64,000 nucleotides of DNA, taken from NCBI RefSeq assembly GCF_025960875.1, contig NZ_JAODLR010000013.1, positions 1 through 64,000 of the forward strand, written 5' to 3'. Position numbers and translations under genes: made by a program. Below are positions 9,037 to 18,466 of this stretch, piece by piece; within the stretch, counting starts at the first letter, position 1, and each line of letters starts with the position of its first letter. The stretch comes from Crystallibacter permensis. Lineage in GTDB: Bacteria > Actinomycetota > Actinomycetes > Actinomycetales > Micrococcaceae. The notes under the pieces were generated by a model. The model did not search any database and was not told the DNA's origin. It saw nothing but the letters and a program-made list of their open reading frames with translations.

Positions 9037-10194
9037 ATGGGTGCAACTGAGCGCAAGGCAATCATCATCGGAGCCGGAATCGGCGGGCTGTCTACGGCCT
9101 TGGCCTTGCAGAACACGGGCTGGAAGGTCCACGTATTGGAACGCTCCGGCACCTTGTCGCCTTCCGGCACCGGCCTGTCCCTCTGGCCCAATGCGCTGGC
9201 CGCGCTGGAACGGCTTGGCGTCCTGGACGAGGTACTGGCGGCCGCAGTTCCGGTCCGCGGCGATGTGCTGGACATGGACGGCAACCCGATCATGCTGCTG
9301 GAGCAGCTGGATGTCCGCCGCCGCTACGGCCTGCCCATCCAGATGATCCACCGCGCGGACCTCACGGCCATCCTGGCCAAGCCTCTGGCGGTCAACACTG
9401 TGCACCTGGGCCTCAACGCCGTCGGCTTCCAACCCGGCTTTCCCAGAAGTACCGTCGAACTCGACAACGGCGGCCGGCAGAGCGCCGAACTGGTAGTCGG
9501 TGCGGAGGGGCTCTACTCGGTGGTCCGCCCCGCACTGATCGGCCGGGACAAACCACGCAGCTCGGGCACCACGGCCTTCCGCGGCGTGTGCGACGCGGCC
9601 GGGCTGGACCTCGACTCCGTCCCGTGGGGCGAAATGTGGGGAGACGGCGGCGTTTTCGGTGCCACTCCCCTCTCCGGGAACCGCATCTACTGGTACGCCA
9701 CGGCGCCCAAAGAAGAGCTGGCGGGCGCCGGCCAGGACGGGTGGAAGATGACGGCGATCGAGAACTTCGCCCACTGGCACCCGGGTATCGAATCCGTCCT
9801 CGTCAAGACCGAGGAAAGCGCCATCATCGCGCACGAGCTCTTCGACCGGAAACCCGAGCCGGTCTGGTCCGGGCGTTCGGCCACGCTGGTCGGCGACGCG
9901 GCCCATCCCATGCTCCCCTTCCTGGGACAGGGCGCCTGCCAGGCGCTGGAAGACGCCGTCGCGCTGGCAGACGCGCTGGCGGGTAAGGATTCGATTGCGG
10001 ACGGTTTGGTGGAGTACGAATCGATCCGCGCGCCGCGCGCCAACGAAATAGTGGAGCGCTCACGGACCATGTCGCGCCTGGCCCAGCTGGACTCCGCGCC
10101 GCTGCGCAAGGCACGCAATACCACCATGCGGCTGCTACCCAAAGCCCTCAGACTCCGCCGTCTGGACGCCGTGGTGGGCTACGAGGGGCATTGA
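9037..10194 (+). CDS. FAD-dependent monooxygenase
   Basis: A 385-residue class A flavoprotein monooxygenase of the UbiH/PHBH superfamily. It shows the three diagnostic motifs: the N-terminal dinucleotide-binding GAGIGGLSTALAL, the middle-region GAEGLYSVVR, and the C-terminal GDAAHPMLPFLGQGACQALED. The substrate cannot be read from the sequence; relatives hydroxylate aromatic or quinone-type compounds. I placed the start at the ATG at 9037. No ribosome binding site is obvious. It stands alone after the tRNA terminator. Confidence 0.87.
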   Translation: MGATERKAIIIGAGIGGLSTALALQNTGWKVHVLERSGTLSPSGTGLSLWPNALAALERLGVLDEVLAAAVPVRGDVLDMDGNPIMLLEQLDVRRRYGLPIQMIHRADLTAILAKPLAVNTVHLGLNAVGFQPGFPRSTVELDNGGRQSAELVVGAEGLYSVVRPALIGRDKPRSSGTTAFRGVCDAAGLDLDSVPWGEMWGDGGVFGATPLSGNRIYWYATAPKEELAGAGQDGWKMTAIENFAHWHPGIESVLVKTEESAIIAHELFDRKPEPVWSGRSATLVGDAAHPMLPFLGQGACQALEDAVALADALAGKDSIADGLVEYESIRAPRANEIVERSRTMSRLAQLDSAPLRKARNTTMRLLPKALRLRRLDAVVGYEGH

Positions 10195-10254
10195 CTTACG
10201 TGCCGGTCCGTACTGCAATGGCTTAAAGGGCTGTGCAGTTAGGAGGTCCCGGCC

Positions 10255-10932
10255 ATGAACCTCACGGACTACGGTCAACTGCTGCTCGCGGGCCTGGCCG
10301 TCGTCGCCATAGTCGCGGCAACCACATGGGCTGCCGGGCGGGGAATCGACCGTCCGGATGACCTGGACAATACCTTCTGGTACGGCTTTGCGGGCCTGTC
10401 CTGCGCCCTAACGCTCGTCTTCCTGGCCTCGGCCCTCAGCGCCACCGCGGCATCGGTCCTGATGGCGCTGCTGCTGCTGACGCTGGTTCCGGCAGGCCTG
10501 CACCTGCGCCGCCGGTGGCTGGCGGGAAGCCAGTCCGCGGATACGAATGCCGCAGCGCCCTTGTCCGCGCAGCACGATGCGCTGATCAAGCGGTGGCTGC
10601 AGTACGAGCTGGATCCAGCCGCCGCGGCCGCTGCCCCGGCGCTGAGCGATGCGGCCAACCCTGCAACTGCGGCCATGCTGCGCGGAATGCGGCGCGCCGA
10701 ACTGTTGCGGCCTGACAGAGGGCAGCACGGAACCGGCGGATTCAGCCGTGGCAGCGAGGAACTGGCGGCCTATGCCGGGGCCGTCACCGAATTCGGGCGG
10801 CTGCTCGCCGCAGCCGAACGGGAGGCCGGGCTGCCGGTTGACGAGGCGGCACACTCCATTGCCCGCCCCGTCAGCGAACCCGGCCCTGCCGGCCGTGTTA
10901 TGCCTGCAGTCAGGAGAACTGCCGGCCAGTGA
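10255..10932 (+). CDS. Hypothetical membrane protein
   Basis: A 225-residue protein of no family I recognise. Three hydrophobic helices occupy about residues 6-28, 43-60 and 64-84. The rest is an alanine-rich, probably cytoplasmic domain containing DALIKRWLQYELDP and a run of alanines. The start has a good AGGAGG ribosome binding site at 10240-10246. Its 3' end overlaps the end of convergent purC by 23 bases. Confidence 0.65.
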   Translation: MNLTDYGQLLLAGLAVVAIVAATTWAAGRGIDRPDDLDNTFWYGFAGLSCALTLVFLASALSATAASVLMALLLLTLVPAGLHLRRRWLAGSQSADTNAAAPLSAQHDALIKRWLQYELDPAAAAAAPALSDAANPATAAMLRGMRRAELLRPDRGQHGTGGFSRGSEELAAYAGAVTEFGRLLAAAEREAGLPVDEAAHSIARPVSEPGPAGRVMPAVRRTAGQ

Positions 10933-11866
10933 GCCGCTCGTACGCCTCCACATAGCGGGCCCTCGTCTTCTCCACGATGTCCTCCGGCAGGGCCGGCGGC
11001 GGCGTATCCGATGACTTGTCCCAGCCGGATTCGTCCGAGGTGAGCCAGTCCCGGACAAACTGTTTGTCGAAGGACGGCTGGGCCTGGCCCGGCGCATAAG
11101 TGGCCGCGTCCCAGAAACGGGAGGAATCCGGCGTCAGGACCTCGTCGCCCAGGGTGATCTCCCCGGTTTCCGGGTCCATCCCGAACTCCACCTTGGTATC
11201 GGCCAGGATGATGCCCCGTTCGCGGGCGATCTCCTCGGCCCGGCGGTAGATCTCCAGTGTTTTCTTGCTCAGCTGGGCGGCGATATCGTCGCCCACCATG
11301 GACACCACGGCGTCGTACGTAATGTTCTCGTCGTGTTGGCCCACTTCGGCCTTGGCCGAGGGGGTGAAGATAGCCGGCTCCAGACGGGAACCGTCTACCA
11401 GTCCCTCGGGCAGCGGGATGGCGCAGACTGTGCGGGACTCGCGGTACTCCGCCAGGCCGGAGCCGGTGAGATAGCCGCGGGCGATGCATTCCACCGGGAA
11501 CATGTCCAGCTTCTTGCAGACCATCGCGCGGCCGGCAACGGCCTCGGGGACATCGGTAGACACCACGTGGTTGGCCACACCCTGAAGCTGCTCGAACCAC
11601 CACAGGCTCAGCTGGGTCAGGACCCGTCCCTTGTCAGGAATCGGCGTGCCCAGTACATGGTCGTACGCGCTGATCCGGTCGCTGGCCACCACCAGCACGG
11701 TCTGCGCATCATCCATCGGATCCGGCAGCCGGTGCCGCGCCGCAGACTTATTGTTGGACTGTGCGGAGGCCTCGGCCGGCTGCGCGGGAATATAAAGGTC
11801 GCGTACCTTGCCGGAGTACACGTGCGTCCAGCCGGGCAGCTCCACGTGTTCGGGGTTGAAGTTCAT
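10910..11866 (-). CDS. purC: SAICAR synthetase
   Basis: A 318-residue phosphoribosylaminoimidazole-succinocarboxamide synthase that joins aspartate to CAIR with ATP in de novo purine synthesis. Signatures are HVYSGKVRDLY at the N-terminus, IPDKGRVLTQLSLWWFEQL, and CIARGYLTGSGLAEY in the SAICAR family region. The ATG overlaps the purD stop in an ATGA arrangement, so translation is coupled to purD. The length suits the longer actinobacterial and eukaryote-like form. Confidence 0.95.
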   Translation of the reverse strand: MNFNPEHVELPGWTHVYSGKVRDLYIPAQPAEASAQSNNKSAARHRLPDPMDDAQTVLVVASDRISAYDHVLGTPIPDKGRVLTQLSLWWFEQLQGVANHVVSTDVPEAVAGRAMVCKKLDMFPVECIARGYLTGSGLAEYRESRTVCAIPLPEGLVDGSRLEPAIFTPSAKAEVGQHDENITYDAVVSMVGDDIAAQLSKKTLEIYRRAEEIARERGIILADTKVEFGMDPETGEITLGDEVLTPDSSRFWDAATYAPGQAQPSFDKQFVRDWLTSDESGWDKSSDTPPPALPEDIVEKTRARYVEAYERLTGRQFS

Positions 11867-13173
11867 GCCAGATCCTTTGCTGCTGTTTCGTTTCGCTGGC
11901 CGGGCAGGACGATCTCGCCGTTGGCAGCCTTAAGTCCGATATCCGTGCGGTGCTGTGAGCCGTCCAGGTGGATCAGTTCCACGCCGTCGTAGGCCTTTTC
12001 CCTTGCCTCCACCAGGTCTTCACCCAGGGCGACGACGGCGAGTACCCGCCCGCCGGCGCTGACCACCTTGCGGTGCTCGTCCAGGGCGGTGCCCGCGTGG
12101 ATCACGTGTACGTCCTCGAGTGCGTTGGCTTTCTTCAGCCCGCGCACCCGGTCCCCGGTCCGGGGCTTGCCCGGGTAGTTCTCCGAAGCGACAACCACGG
12201 TCACGGCGCTGCGCCTGGACCAGTTCAGCTGTTCGGACGGGTCCAGCTCGCCCTTGGCCGCGGCGAGCAGCAGCCCGCCCAGCGGGGTACGCAGGCGGGC
12301 CAGCACCGCCTGCGTCTCGGGATCGCCGAAGCGTGCGTTGAATTCGATCACGCGCAGGCCGCGGCTGGTCAGGGCCAGGCCGCAGAACAGGACGCCGACA
12401 AAAGGCGTGCCGCGGTTGGCCATTTCGGTGATCGTGGGCATCGCCACGCGCGCCATGACCTCGTCCACGAAGCCCCGCGGCAGCCACTCCAGCGGCGTGT
12501 AGGCGCCCATACCGCCCGTGTTCGGGCCTTCGTCGCCGTCGTAAATCCGTTTGAAGTCCTGCGCCGGCACCAGCGGAACGGCCCGCTCGCCGTCGGAAAT
12601 CACAAAGAGGGAGACCTCCGGGCCATCCAGGTATTCCTCGATCACCACTTCCCCGCCGGCGTCGAAGCAGGACTGTGCGTGGGCCAGGGCCTCGTCGCGG
12701 TCCTCGGTGACCACCACGCCCTTGCCCGCGGCCAAGCCGTCGTCCTTAACCACGTAGGGAGCGCCGAAGGTGTCCAGCGCCGCGGCTGCTTCCTCCGCGT
12801 TGACGGCCACCCTGGCCATCGCCGTGGGCACGTTGGCCGCGGCCATGATCTGCTTGGCGAAGGCTTTGGAGCCTTCAAGCCGGGCAGCTTCCTTACTCGG
12901 CCCGAAGACCGCGATGCCCGCTTCGCGCAGCGGATCCGCCACGCCCGCAGCCAGCGGCGCCTCCGGCCCGATGACCACCAGGTCGGACTCCAGCCGTTGC
13001 GCGAGCGCCAGCACTGCTGCCGCGTCATTGGCGTCAATGTCGTAGGTGGGCACTATCTGCGCGATGCCCGCGTTTCCGGGCGCTGCATGCACCTCGGTCA
13101 CGTAGGGGTCGCTCAGCAGGGCTCGGACAATTGCGTGCTCGCGGCCGCCGGGGCCAATCACAAGTACCTTCAC
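11863..13173 (-). CDS. purD: Phosphoribosylamine-glycine ligase (GAR synthetase)
   Basis: A 436-residue ATP-grasp enzyme that ligates glycine to phosphoribosylamine in purine synthesis. It starts [15 protein letters not shown] and carries [17 protein letters not shown], the ATP-grasp segment [15 protein letters not shown] and the metal/ATP-binding [14 protein letters not shown] chose the GTG at 13173, which matches the family N-terminus exactly. The open frame runs upstream through the divergent asparaginase gene but has no family support there. It is the first gene of the purD-purC operon. Confidence 0.95.
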   Translation of the reverse strand: MKVLVIGPGGREHAIVRALLSDPYVTEVHAAPGNAGIAQIVPTYDIDANDAAAVLALAQRLESDLVVIGPEAPLAAGVADPLREAGIAVFGPSKEAARLEGSKAFAKQIMAAANVPTAMARVAVNAEEAAAALDTFGAPYVVKDDGLAAGKGVVVTEDRDEALAHAQSCFDAGGEVVIEEYLDGPEVSLFVISDGERAVPLVPAQDFKRIYDGDEGPNTGGMGAYTPLEWLPRGFVDEVMARVAMPTITEMANRGTPFVGVLFCGLALTSRGLRVIEFNARFGDPETQAVLARLRTPLGGLLLAAAKGELDPSEQLNWSRRSAVTVVVASENYPGKPRTGDRVRGLKKANALEDVHVIHAGTALDEHRKVVSAGGRVLAVVALGEDLVEAREKAYDGVELIHLDGSQHRTDIGLKAANGEIVLPGQRNETAAKDLA

Positions 13174-13252
13174 AACGTCTAAGCGTACTGGGCTTAGAGC
13201 GCGGTGCCCGAAGTGTTTCAGCGGACCTAAGCCGCCGCCTAGACTTAGGGGC

Positions 13253-14257
13253 ATGCCCGAAACCTTTAAAGCTGCCGACGCCGTCGAACTGGCAGTCGTG
13301 GAACGCAATGGCTTCATCGAGTCCCGCCACCTGGGCTCGGCCGTCGTGATGGCCGCGGACGGTTCCGTGGTCACCGAACTCGGCGACATCAGCGCCCCGA
13401 TCTTCCCGCGGTCCGCGCTCAAGCCGTTCCAGGCCCTGGCCTCGATGCAGTCCGGCGTCCCGCTGCGCGGCGTCCAGGTAGCTCTGGCCTGCGCTAGCCA
13501 TACCGGCTCGCTGGAGCACATGGATGTGGTCAACGGCATGCTCAAGGCCGCCGACCTCACCGACGAAGACCTGCAGTGCCCGGCGGCCTGGCCGCAGGAC
13601 GAGACGGCGCGGGGCTGGCTGGTCCGCACCGACCGCGGCCGGCAGCGCGTGGCGTTCAACTGCTCCGGCAAGCACGCCGGGTTCTTGTGGGCCTGTGCGG
13701 AAAACGGCTGGGACACCAAGACGTACCTGCATCCGAACCACCCGCTGCAGCGCCGCGTGATGGAGATTATCGAGGAGTACACCGGCGAGCGGATCTCCCA
13801 TCTGGCCACGGACGGCTGTGGCGCCCCGGTGCCCGCCGTGTCGCTGACCGGACTGGCTCGCGCCGTCGGCAAGCTGGCCAAAGCCCCCTCGGACAAGAAC
13901 GCGGATGCCCGCGCGGCCACGATCGCCACCGCAATGGTGGACTACCCCTGGGCAGTCCAGGGCCACGGCGAGGAAAACACCGTGGTCATGGAGGACCTGG
14001 AGATCATCGCCAAGCTCGGCGCCGAAGGCGTGATGGTGATGGGTACGGATACGGGTGTCTCAGTTGCGGTGAAGATTCTCGACGGCGGGGCCCGGGCGGC
14101 GTCGCTGGTGGGACTCACGCTGCTGGCGGCCGCCGGTGCGCTCGACGCGGAGAAAGTCGGCCCGGTGCTGGAAAAAGTGGTCAAACCCGTGCTCGGCGGC
14201 GGCGAACCGGTGGGCCGTATCCGGCTCGCGGCTCCGGTAATGGCACTCCTGGACTAA
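13253..14257 (+). CDS. Class 3 (R. etli AnsA-type) L-asparaginase
   Basis: A 334-residue member of the Asparaginase_II family (Pfam PF06089), unrelated to the usual bacterial type I/II enzymes. The family's active site can be read: Ser54 and Lys57 in PRSALKPFQ form the SxxK pair. Cys137, Lys140, Asp187 and Cys189 (NCSGKHAGF and TDGCGAP) match the zinc-binding set described for Rhizobium etli AnsA. It hydrolyses asparagine to aspartate and ammonia. Aspartate feeds PurC, whose operon is divergent, but that link is only inference. Confidence 0.85.
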   Translation: MPETFKAADAVELAVVERNGFIESRHLGSAVVMAADGSVVTELGDISAPIFPRSALKPFQALASMQSGVPLRGVQVALACASHTGSLEHMDVVNGMLKAADLTDEDLQCPAAWPQDETARGWLVRTDRGRQRVAFNCSGKHAGFLWACAENGWDTKTYLHPNHPLQRRVMEIIEEYTGERISHLATDGCGAPVPAVSLTGLARAVGKLAKAPSDKNADARAATIATAMVDYPWAVQGHGEENTVVMEDLEIIAKLGAEGVMVMGTDTGVSVAVKILDGGARAASLVGLTLLAAAGALDAEKVGPVLEKVVKPVLGGGEPVGRIRLAAPVMALLD

Positions 14258-14279
14258 CCGGGCGGGAAACGAAGAAAAC

Positions 14280-14666
14280 ATGGGATTACGACGGCGGATC
14301 GCACCTGCCGACGGCCACGCCGCCTTGAGCGCGTGGCTAGGCGGGGCGACGGACCGCAAAACCACCGCTACTGCCGTCCGGTTTTCGCTCGAGGAACTGG
14401 CGGAGCGGGCGCAGGGCAACAGCGTGGAAGTGCGGGTACCGCCGTTCGGTGTCACCCAGTGCATCGAGGGCCCGCGGCACACCCGCGGCACACCGCCCAA
14501 CGTGGTGGAATGCGACGGTGCCACCTGGCTGACGCTGGTGACCGGCACCGAAAACTGGAGCACCGCCGTCGAAAGTGGAAAGGTCTCCGCCTCGGGGCTG
14601 CGGGCGGAACTGGCGGATCTCCTGCCCCTTTTCGCTCCGGACCATGGCGCTACCGGCAGCCGGTAG
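14280..14666 (+). CDS. Sterol carrier-like (SCP_3) protein
   Basis: A 128-residue protein resembling the actinobacterial SCP_3 / bacterial SCP orthologue family, often found near purF in actinobacteria. Typical segments are VEVRVPPFGVTQCIEGPRHTRGTPPNVVE and the C-terminal WSTAVESGKVSASGLRAELADLLPL. A small hydrophobic-ligand pocket is expected from the fold; the ligand is unknown. It lies 22 bases after the asparaginase gene and 9 bases before a small membrane protein, so the three may form one transcript. Confidence 0.72.
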   Translation: MGLRRRIAPADGHAALSAWLGGATDRKTTATAVRFSLEELAERAQGNSVEVRVPPFGVTQCIEGPRHTRGTPPNVVECDGATWLTLVTGTENWSTAVESGKVSASGLRAELADLLPLFAPDHGATGSR

Positions 14667-14675
14667 GCTTGAACC

Positions 14676-15032
14676 ATGAGTTCCGAGCACGTTCCCGCTG
14701 AACCAGCCGAGCCCCGCGAGCCGGCCGGTTCCGGTTCCCCCAATCGTCGCGAAGTGCGGTTGCGCCGCGCACCCAAATTCGGTCCCTTCATGGGCCTCGG
14801 GGTTGTCCTCGGAATCATCGTGGCCGCCGTCTCCGCCTACACGGGCCCGGAAAACGCGGAGTTCACCCGCAGCTCCATTTTCGGTTTCCTGGCCGTACTC
14901 TTCGGCATCGCCGGCATGCTCCTCGGCGCCCTGGTGGTCTTGATCCTGGACCGGATCAGCATCAAGCGCAGCGAGAAAATGATGGCCGTGGAAACCCCGG
15001 AACAGACCGACCCGGAACAAGAAGAGCGCTGA
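14676..15032 (+). CDS. Small two-helix membrane protein
   Basis: A 118-residue protein with two predicted membrane helices (about residues 27-49 and 64-90) and charged tails. Both ends are probably cytoplasmic: the N-terminus carries RREVRLRRAPK and the C-terminus is glutamate-rich. I recognise no named family. Similar short membrane proteins sit upstream of purF in related genomes as far as I recall, so the position rather than the sequence supports it. Confidence 0.65.
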   Translation: MSSEHVPAEPAEPREPAGSGSPNRREVRLRRAPKFGPFMGLGVVLGIIVAAVSAYTGPENAEFTRSSIFGFLAVLFGIAGMLLGALVVLILDRISIKRSEKMMAVETPEQTDPEQEER

Positions 15033-15186
15033 GCCGGATTTAGCGGGCTGCCGGCCACATCAACTGTTGATCGGCAGTGCCGTTGCTCACGCTGGATCCC
15101 CCCGGCCCCAAGGACGGCGCGCCCGGCTGGTCTTAGTTGCCGTAATCCGTTGCCCGGGTCCGTTATTAGCGTGAGACAATACTGGG

Positions 15187-16743
15187 GTGGCACGCGGTGA
15201 CGGAAAACTTTCCCATGATCTTCTCCCCGGCGAAAAGGGACCCCAGGATGCCTGTGGCGTCTTCGGAGTCTGGGCCCCAGGCGAAGAAGTAGCAAAACTT
15301 ACCTACTACGGCCTGTACGCTCTGCAGCACCGCGGACAGGAGTCCGCGGGTATCGCCACGAGCGACGGCAAGCGCATCAATGTCTACAAGGACATGGGGC
15401 TGGTGTCCCAGGTCTTCGACGAGACGACGCTGAACACGCTGAACGGCCATATCGCCGTCGGCCATTGCCGCTACTCCACTACCGGCGGCTCAACCTGGGC
15501 AAACGCGCAGCCGACCCTCGGCGCAACCGCCACGGGCACCGTGGCGCTGGCGCACAACGGCAACCTGACCAACTCCGCCGACCTCTACGACAAGGTCATC
15601 GAGAAATTCGGCAAGCAGGCCCGCGGCGAGCTGGCCCAGGGCAACACCACGGACACCGCCCTCGTGACAGCCCTGATGGCAGGTGAACCCGGCCAAAGCC
15701 TCGAAGAGCGCTCGATGGAGCTGCTGCCGAAACTGCGCGGCGCCTTCTGCTTCACCTTCATGGACGAAGGAACCCTCTACGCGGCACGCGATGAGTCAGG
15801 TGTCCGCCCGCTGGTCCTCGGCCGGCTGGAACGCGGCTGGGTTGTCGCGTCCGAAACTGCTGCCCTCGACATCGTCGGCGCCTCGTTTGTGCGCGAAGTC
15901 GAGCCCGGTGAGTTCATCGCCATCGACGAGAACGGCCTGCGCTCACAGCGCTTCGCGGAGAAGAAGCCGGCTGGCTGCGTCTTCGAATACGTCTACCTGG
16001 CCCGCCCGGACACCTCCATCAATGGCCGCAGCATCCACGCCGCGCGCGTGGAGATGGGCCGCCGTCTGGCCAAGGAACACCCCGTTGACGCCGACTTGGT
16101 CATTCCGACGCCGGAATCCGGCACCCCGGCGGCCATCGGCTATGCCGAGGAATCGGGCATCCCCTACGGACAGGGCCTGGTCAAGAACGCTTACGTCGGC
16201 CGTACCTTCATCCAACCGAGCCAGACCATCCGCCAACTGGGCATCCGGCTGAAGCTGAACCCGCTCCGCAGCGTGGTGCAGGGCAAACGCCTTGTCGTCA
16301 TCGACGACTCGATTGTCCGCGGAAACACCCAGCGGGCGTTGGTACGCATGCTTCGTGAAGCCGGCGCGGCGGAGGTCCACGTCAGGATCTCCTCGCCGCC
16401 CATCAAATGGCCGTGCTTCTACGGCATTGACTTCGCCAGCCGGGCAGAACTGATCGCCAACGGAATCGGTGTGGCTGAAGTCCGCGCCTCGCTTGGCGCG
16501 GATTCGCTGGGCTACATCTCCGAAAACGGCATGATCGAAGCCACCGAGCAGCCGCGCGAGAAGCTGTGCACGGCCTGCTTCACCGGCGAATACCCGATCG
16601 AGCTGCCGGATGCCAGCCGCCGCGGCAAGAACCTGCTGGAACAGCCGAATGCCGAGGAACAGGAGCACGGTTCCTGCGACCCGGGCCCGGACTCGGATTT
16701 GGAAAACCTCCTGACTGACGATGACAAGAAAGAGCGAGTATGA
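15187..16743 (+). CDS. purF: Amidophosphoribosyltransferase
   Basis: A 518-residue enzyme of the first committed purine step, making phosphoribosylamine from PRPP and glutamine. Cys23 in DACGVFG is the expected N-terminal nucleophile after propeptide removal, as in the Bacillus-type enzyme. The PRPP loop VVIDDSIVRGNTQRALV is present. The C-terminal LCTACFTGEYP matches the cysteine pair of the iron-sulfur form. The start is a GTG. The stop overlaps the purM ATG (ATGA), coupling their translation. Confidence 0.96.
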   Translation: MARGDGKLSHDLLPGEKGPQDACGVFGVWAPGEEVAKLTYYGLYALQHRGQESAGIATSDGKRINVYKDMGLVSQVFDETTLNTLNGHIAVGHCRYSTTGGSTWANAQPTLGATATGTVALAHNGNLTNSADLYDKVIEKFGKQARGELAQGNTTDTALVTALMAGEPGQSLEERSMELLPKLRGAFCFTFMDEGTLYAARDESGVRPLVLGRLERGWVVASETAALDIVGASFVREVEPGEFIAIDENGLRSQRFAEKKPAGCVFEYVYLARPDTSINGRSIHAARVEMGRRLAKEHPVDADLVIPTPESGTPAAIGYAEESGIPYGQGLVKNAYVGRTFIQPSQTIRQLGIRLKLNPLRSVVQGKRLVVIDDSIVRGNTQRALVRMLREAGAAEVHVRISSPPIKWPCFYGIDFASRAELIANGIGVAEVRASLGADSLGYISENGMIEATEQPREKLCTACFTGEYPIELPDASRRGKNLLEQPNAEEQEHGSCDPGPDSDLENLLTDDDKKERV

Positions 16744-17861
16744 CCTCCCCTGACCTGGGCGCCAGCCAGATCACCTATGCCAGTGCCGGCGTTGACGTTG
16801 AAGCCGGAGACAAAGCCGTTGAGTTGATGAAGGGGGCCATCAAGGCCACCCACAACTCAAATGTCATCGGCGGGGTGGGCGGTTTCGCCGGGCTCTACGA
16901 TGTCTCCGCACTCCTGAAGTACCGCAAGCCCCTGCTGGCCACCTCCACCGACGGCGTCGGCACCAAGGTCGCCATCGCGCAGGCCATGGACATCCATGAC
17001 ACGATCGGCTTTGACCTGGTGGGCATGGTCGTCGACGACATCGTCGTGGTCGGCGCCGAGCCGCTGTTCATGACGGATTACATCGCCTGCGGCAAGGTTG
17101 TCCCCGAGCGCATCGCCGACATCGTCCGCGGCATCGCGGCGGCCTGCGAGGTCGCCGGCACCGCTCTGGTCGGCGGCGAAACGGCCGAGCACCCCGGCCT
17201 GCTGGGTGAACACGAGTACGACGTCGCGGGCGCAGCCACCGGCGTGGTGGAAGCAGACAACCTGCTGGGCCCGGACCGGGTCAAGGACGGAGACGTGGTC
17301 ATCGCCATGGCCTCCTCCGGCATCCACTCCAACGGCTACTCGCTGGTCCGCCGCGTGATCAACCACGCCGGCTGGGCCCTTGACCGCCAAGTCTCCGAAC
17401 TGGGCCGGACCCTTGGCGAAGAGCTCCTCGAGCCCACCAAGGTCTACGCAGCGGACTGCCTCGATCTGGCACGCTACGAGGCGGCCGGCGTGCACGGCTT
17501 CAGCCACGTGACCGGCGGCGGTCTCGCTGCTAATCTGGCGCGCGTGCTGCCGCAGGGCCTAATGGCCACCGTGGACCGTTCCACCTGGGAACTGCCGGCC
17601 ATCTTCAAGCTTGTCGCCCAGCTCGGCAATGTTCCGCAGGCAGACCTGGAACGCACCCTGAACCTAGGCGTAGGCATGGTTGCCATCGTGGACGCTGCGG
17701 GTGCCGATGCTGCCCTGGCGCGGCTGAATGAGCGCGGTATGACCGCGTGGGCCATGGGCACCGTCGGCGCTGTTGATGGTTCGCTGTCCGGGCCGGACTT
17801 CGTCCAGGGTGCCAAGGGTGTCGACGGCGGAGCCGTGCACCTCGTCGGCACCTACGCATAG
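16740..17861 (+). CDS. purM: AIR synthetase
   Basis: A 373-residue phosphoribosylformylglycinamidine cyclo-ligase, which closes the imidazole ring to give AIR. It shows the PurM-family segments STDGVGTKVAIA, DLVGMVVDDIVVVGAEPLF and VGGETAEHPGLL. It is translated with purF through a 4-base overlap. The order purF-purM is common in actinobacteria. No terminator follows directly; the 2H phosphoesterase gene starts 33 bases later. Confidence 0.96.
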   Translation: MTSPDLGASQITYASAGVDVEAGDKAVELMKGAIKATHNSNVIGGVGGFAGLYDVSALLKYRKPLLATSTDGVGTKVAIAQAMDIHDTIGFDLVGMVVDDIVVVGAEPLFMTDYIACGKVVPERIADIVRGIAAACEVAGTALVGGETAEHPGLLGEHEYDVAGAATGVVEADNLLGPDRVKDGDVVIAMASSGIHSNGYSLVRRVINHAGWALDRQVSELGRTLGEELLEPTKVYAADCLDLARYEAAGVHGFSHVTGGGLAANLARVLPQGLMATVDRSTWELPAIFKLVAQLGNVPQADLERTLNLGVGMVAIVDAAGADAALARLNERGMTAWAMGTVGAVDGSLSGPDFVQGAKGVDGGAVHLVGTYA

Positions 17862-17894
17862 CCTCACCCGTGTCCCTGGTGCCAGACTGGGCAC

Positions 17895-18386
17895 ATGGGA
17901 GCATTCGTCGTCGTTGTTTTTGTGCAGCCGGTTGCTGCCGGCCTCACGTTCGAGCGTTCACAATGGCCGCTGCACATAACTTTGGCGCGCTTTGACACGA
18001 AAGAAAACGCCGACGTCGTTATGAACCGCCTCGGTCCGGCGCTGACCCGGCACTTGGGCTTCCGCGTGTGGATCGGCGGGGACGACTATTTCGGCCGCAA
18101 CGGCACGGTGCACGTCTCGCTGGTGGAACCGGAGCCCCGCCTGCAGCGTCTGCATGAGGAATGCCTGCAGGCTGTTGGCCCGGATGCTCACCTCCTGGGC
18201 CCGCACCACACCGGCAAACATTTCCGGCCGCATGTCAGCCACACGGTGGGCCGGCTTCAGCCCGGCGACGACGTTGCGGTGCGGCAGGCGGCGTTGGTGG
18301 ACATGCGGCCGGACTCCGACAGCCGGTTCCGCAGGGTGCTGGGCGTTTGGGATAGCGACGCGGAGGCCGGTGGAGCCTGCCCTTAA
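17895..18386 (+). CDS. 2H phosphoesterase / 2'-5' RNA ligase-like protein
   Basis: A 163-residue member of the 2H phosphoesterase superfamily. The two required HxT/S motifs are present as WPLHITLARF and GTVHVSLVEP, with a further histidine in FRPHVSHT. Relatives hydrolyse or form 2'-5' or cyclic phosphodiester bonds in RNA or nucleotides. The natural substrate is unknown. It follows purM closely and may be part of that transcript, ending at the palindrome at 18391. Confidence 0.72.
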   Translation: MGAFVVVVFVQPVAAGLTFERSQWPLHITLARFDTKENADVVMNRLGPALTRHLGFRVWIGGDDYFGRNGTVHVSLVEPEPRLQRLHEECLQAVGPDAHLLGPHHTGKHFRPHVSHTVGRLQPGDDVAVRQAALVDMRPDSDSRFRRVLGVWDSDAEAGGACP

Positions 18387-18390
18387 ACGC

Positions 18391-18423
18391 CTCTTAGCGG
18401 CGTGCCAGGCACGCCGCTAAGAG
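18391..18423. terminator. Perfect palindromic hairpin between convergent genes
   Basis: Sixteen-base arms (CTCTTAGCGGCGTGCC and its exact complement) flank a single central A. It lies between the 2H phosphoesterase gene and the DUF3073 gene, which converge here. A bidirectional terminator is the simplest reading, although no long T run follows. Confidence 0.65.
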
Positions 18424-18466
18424 ATGAGATTCAATGCTGAAAGAGCCGGCAACTGCCCGGCGACAT

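Noticed and set aside
13174-13929. N-terminal extension of purD beyond 13173
   Set aside because: PurD proteins start at KVLVIGPGG; the extension is antisense to the asparaginase gene.
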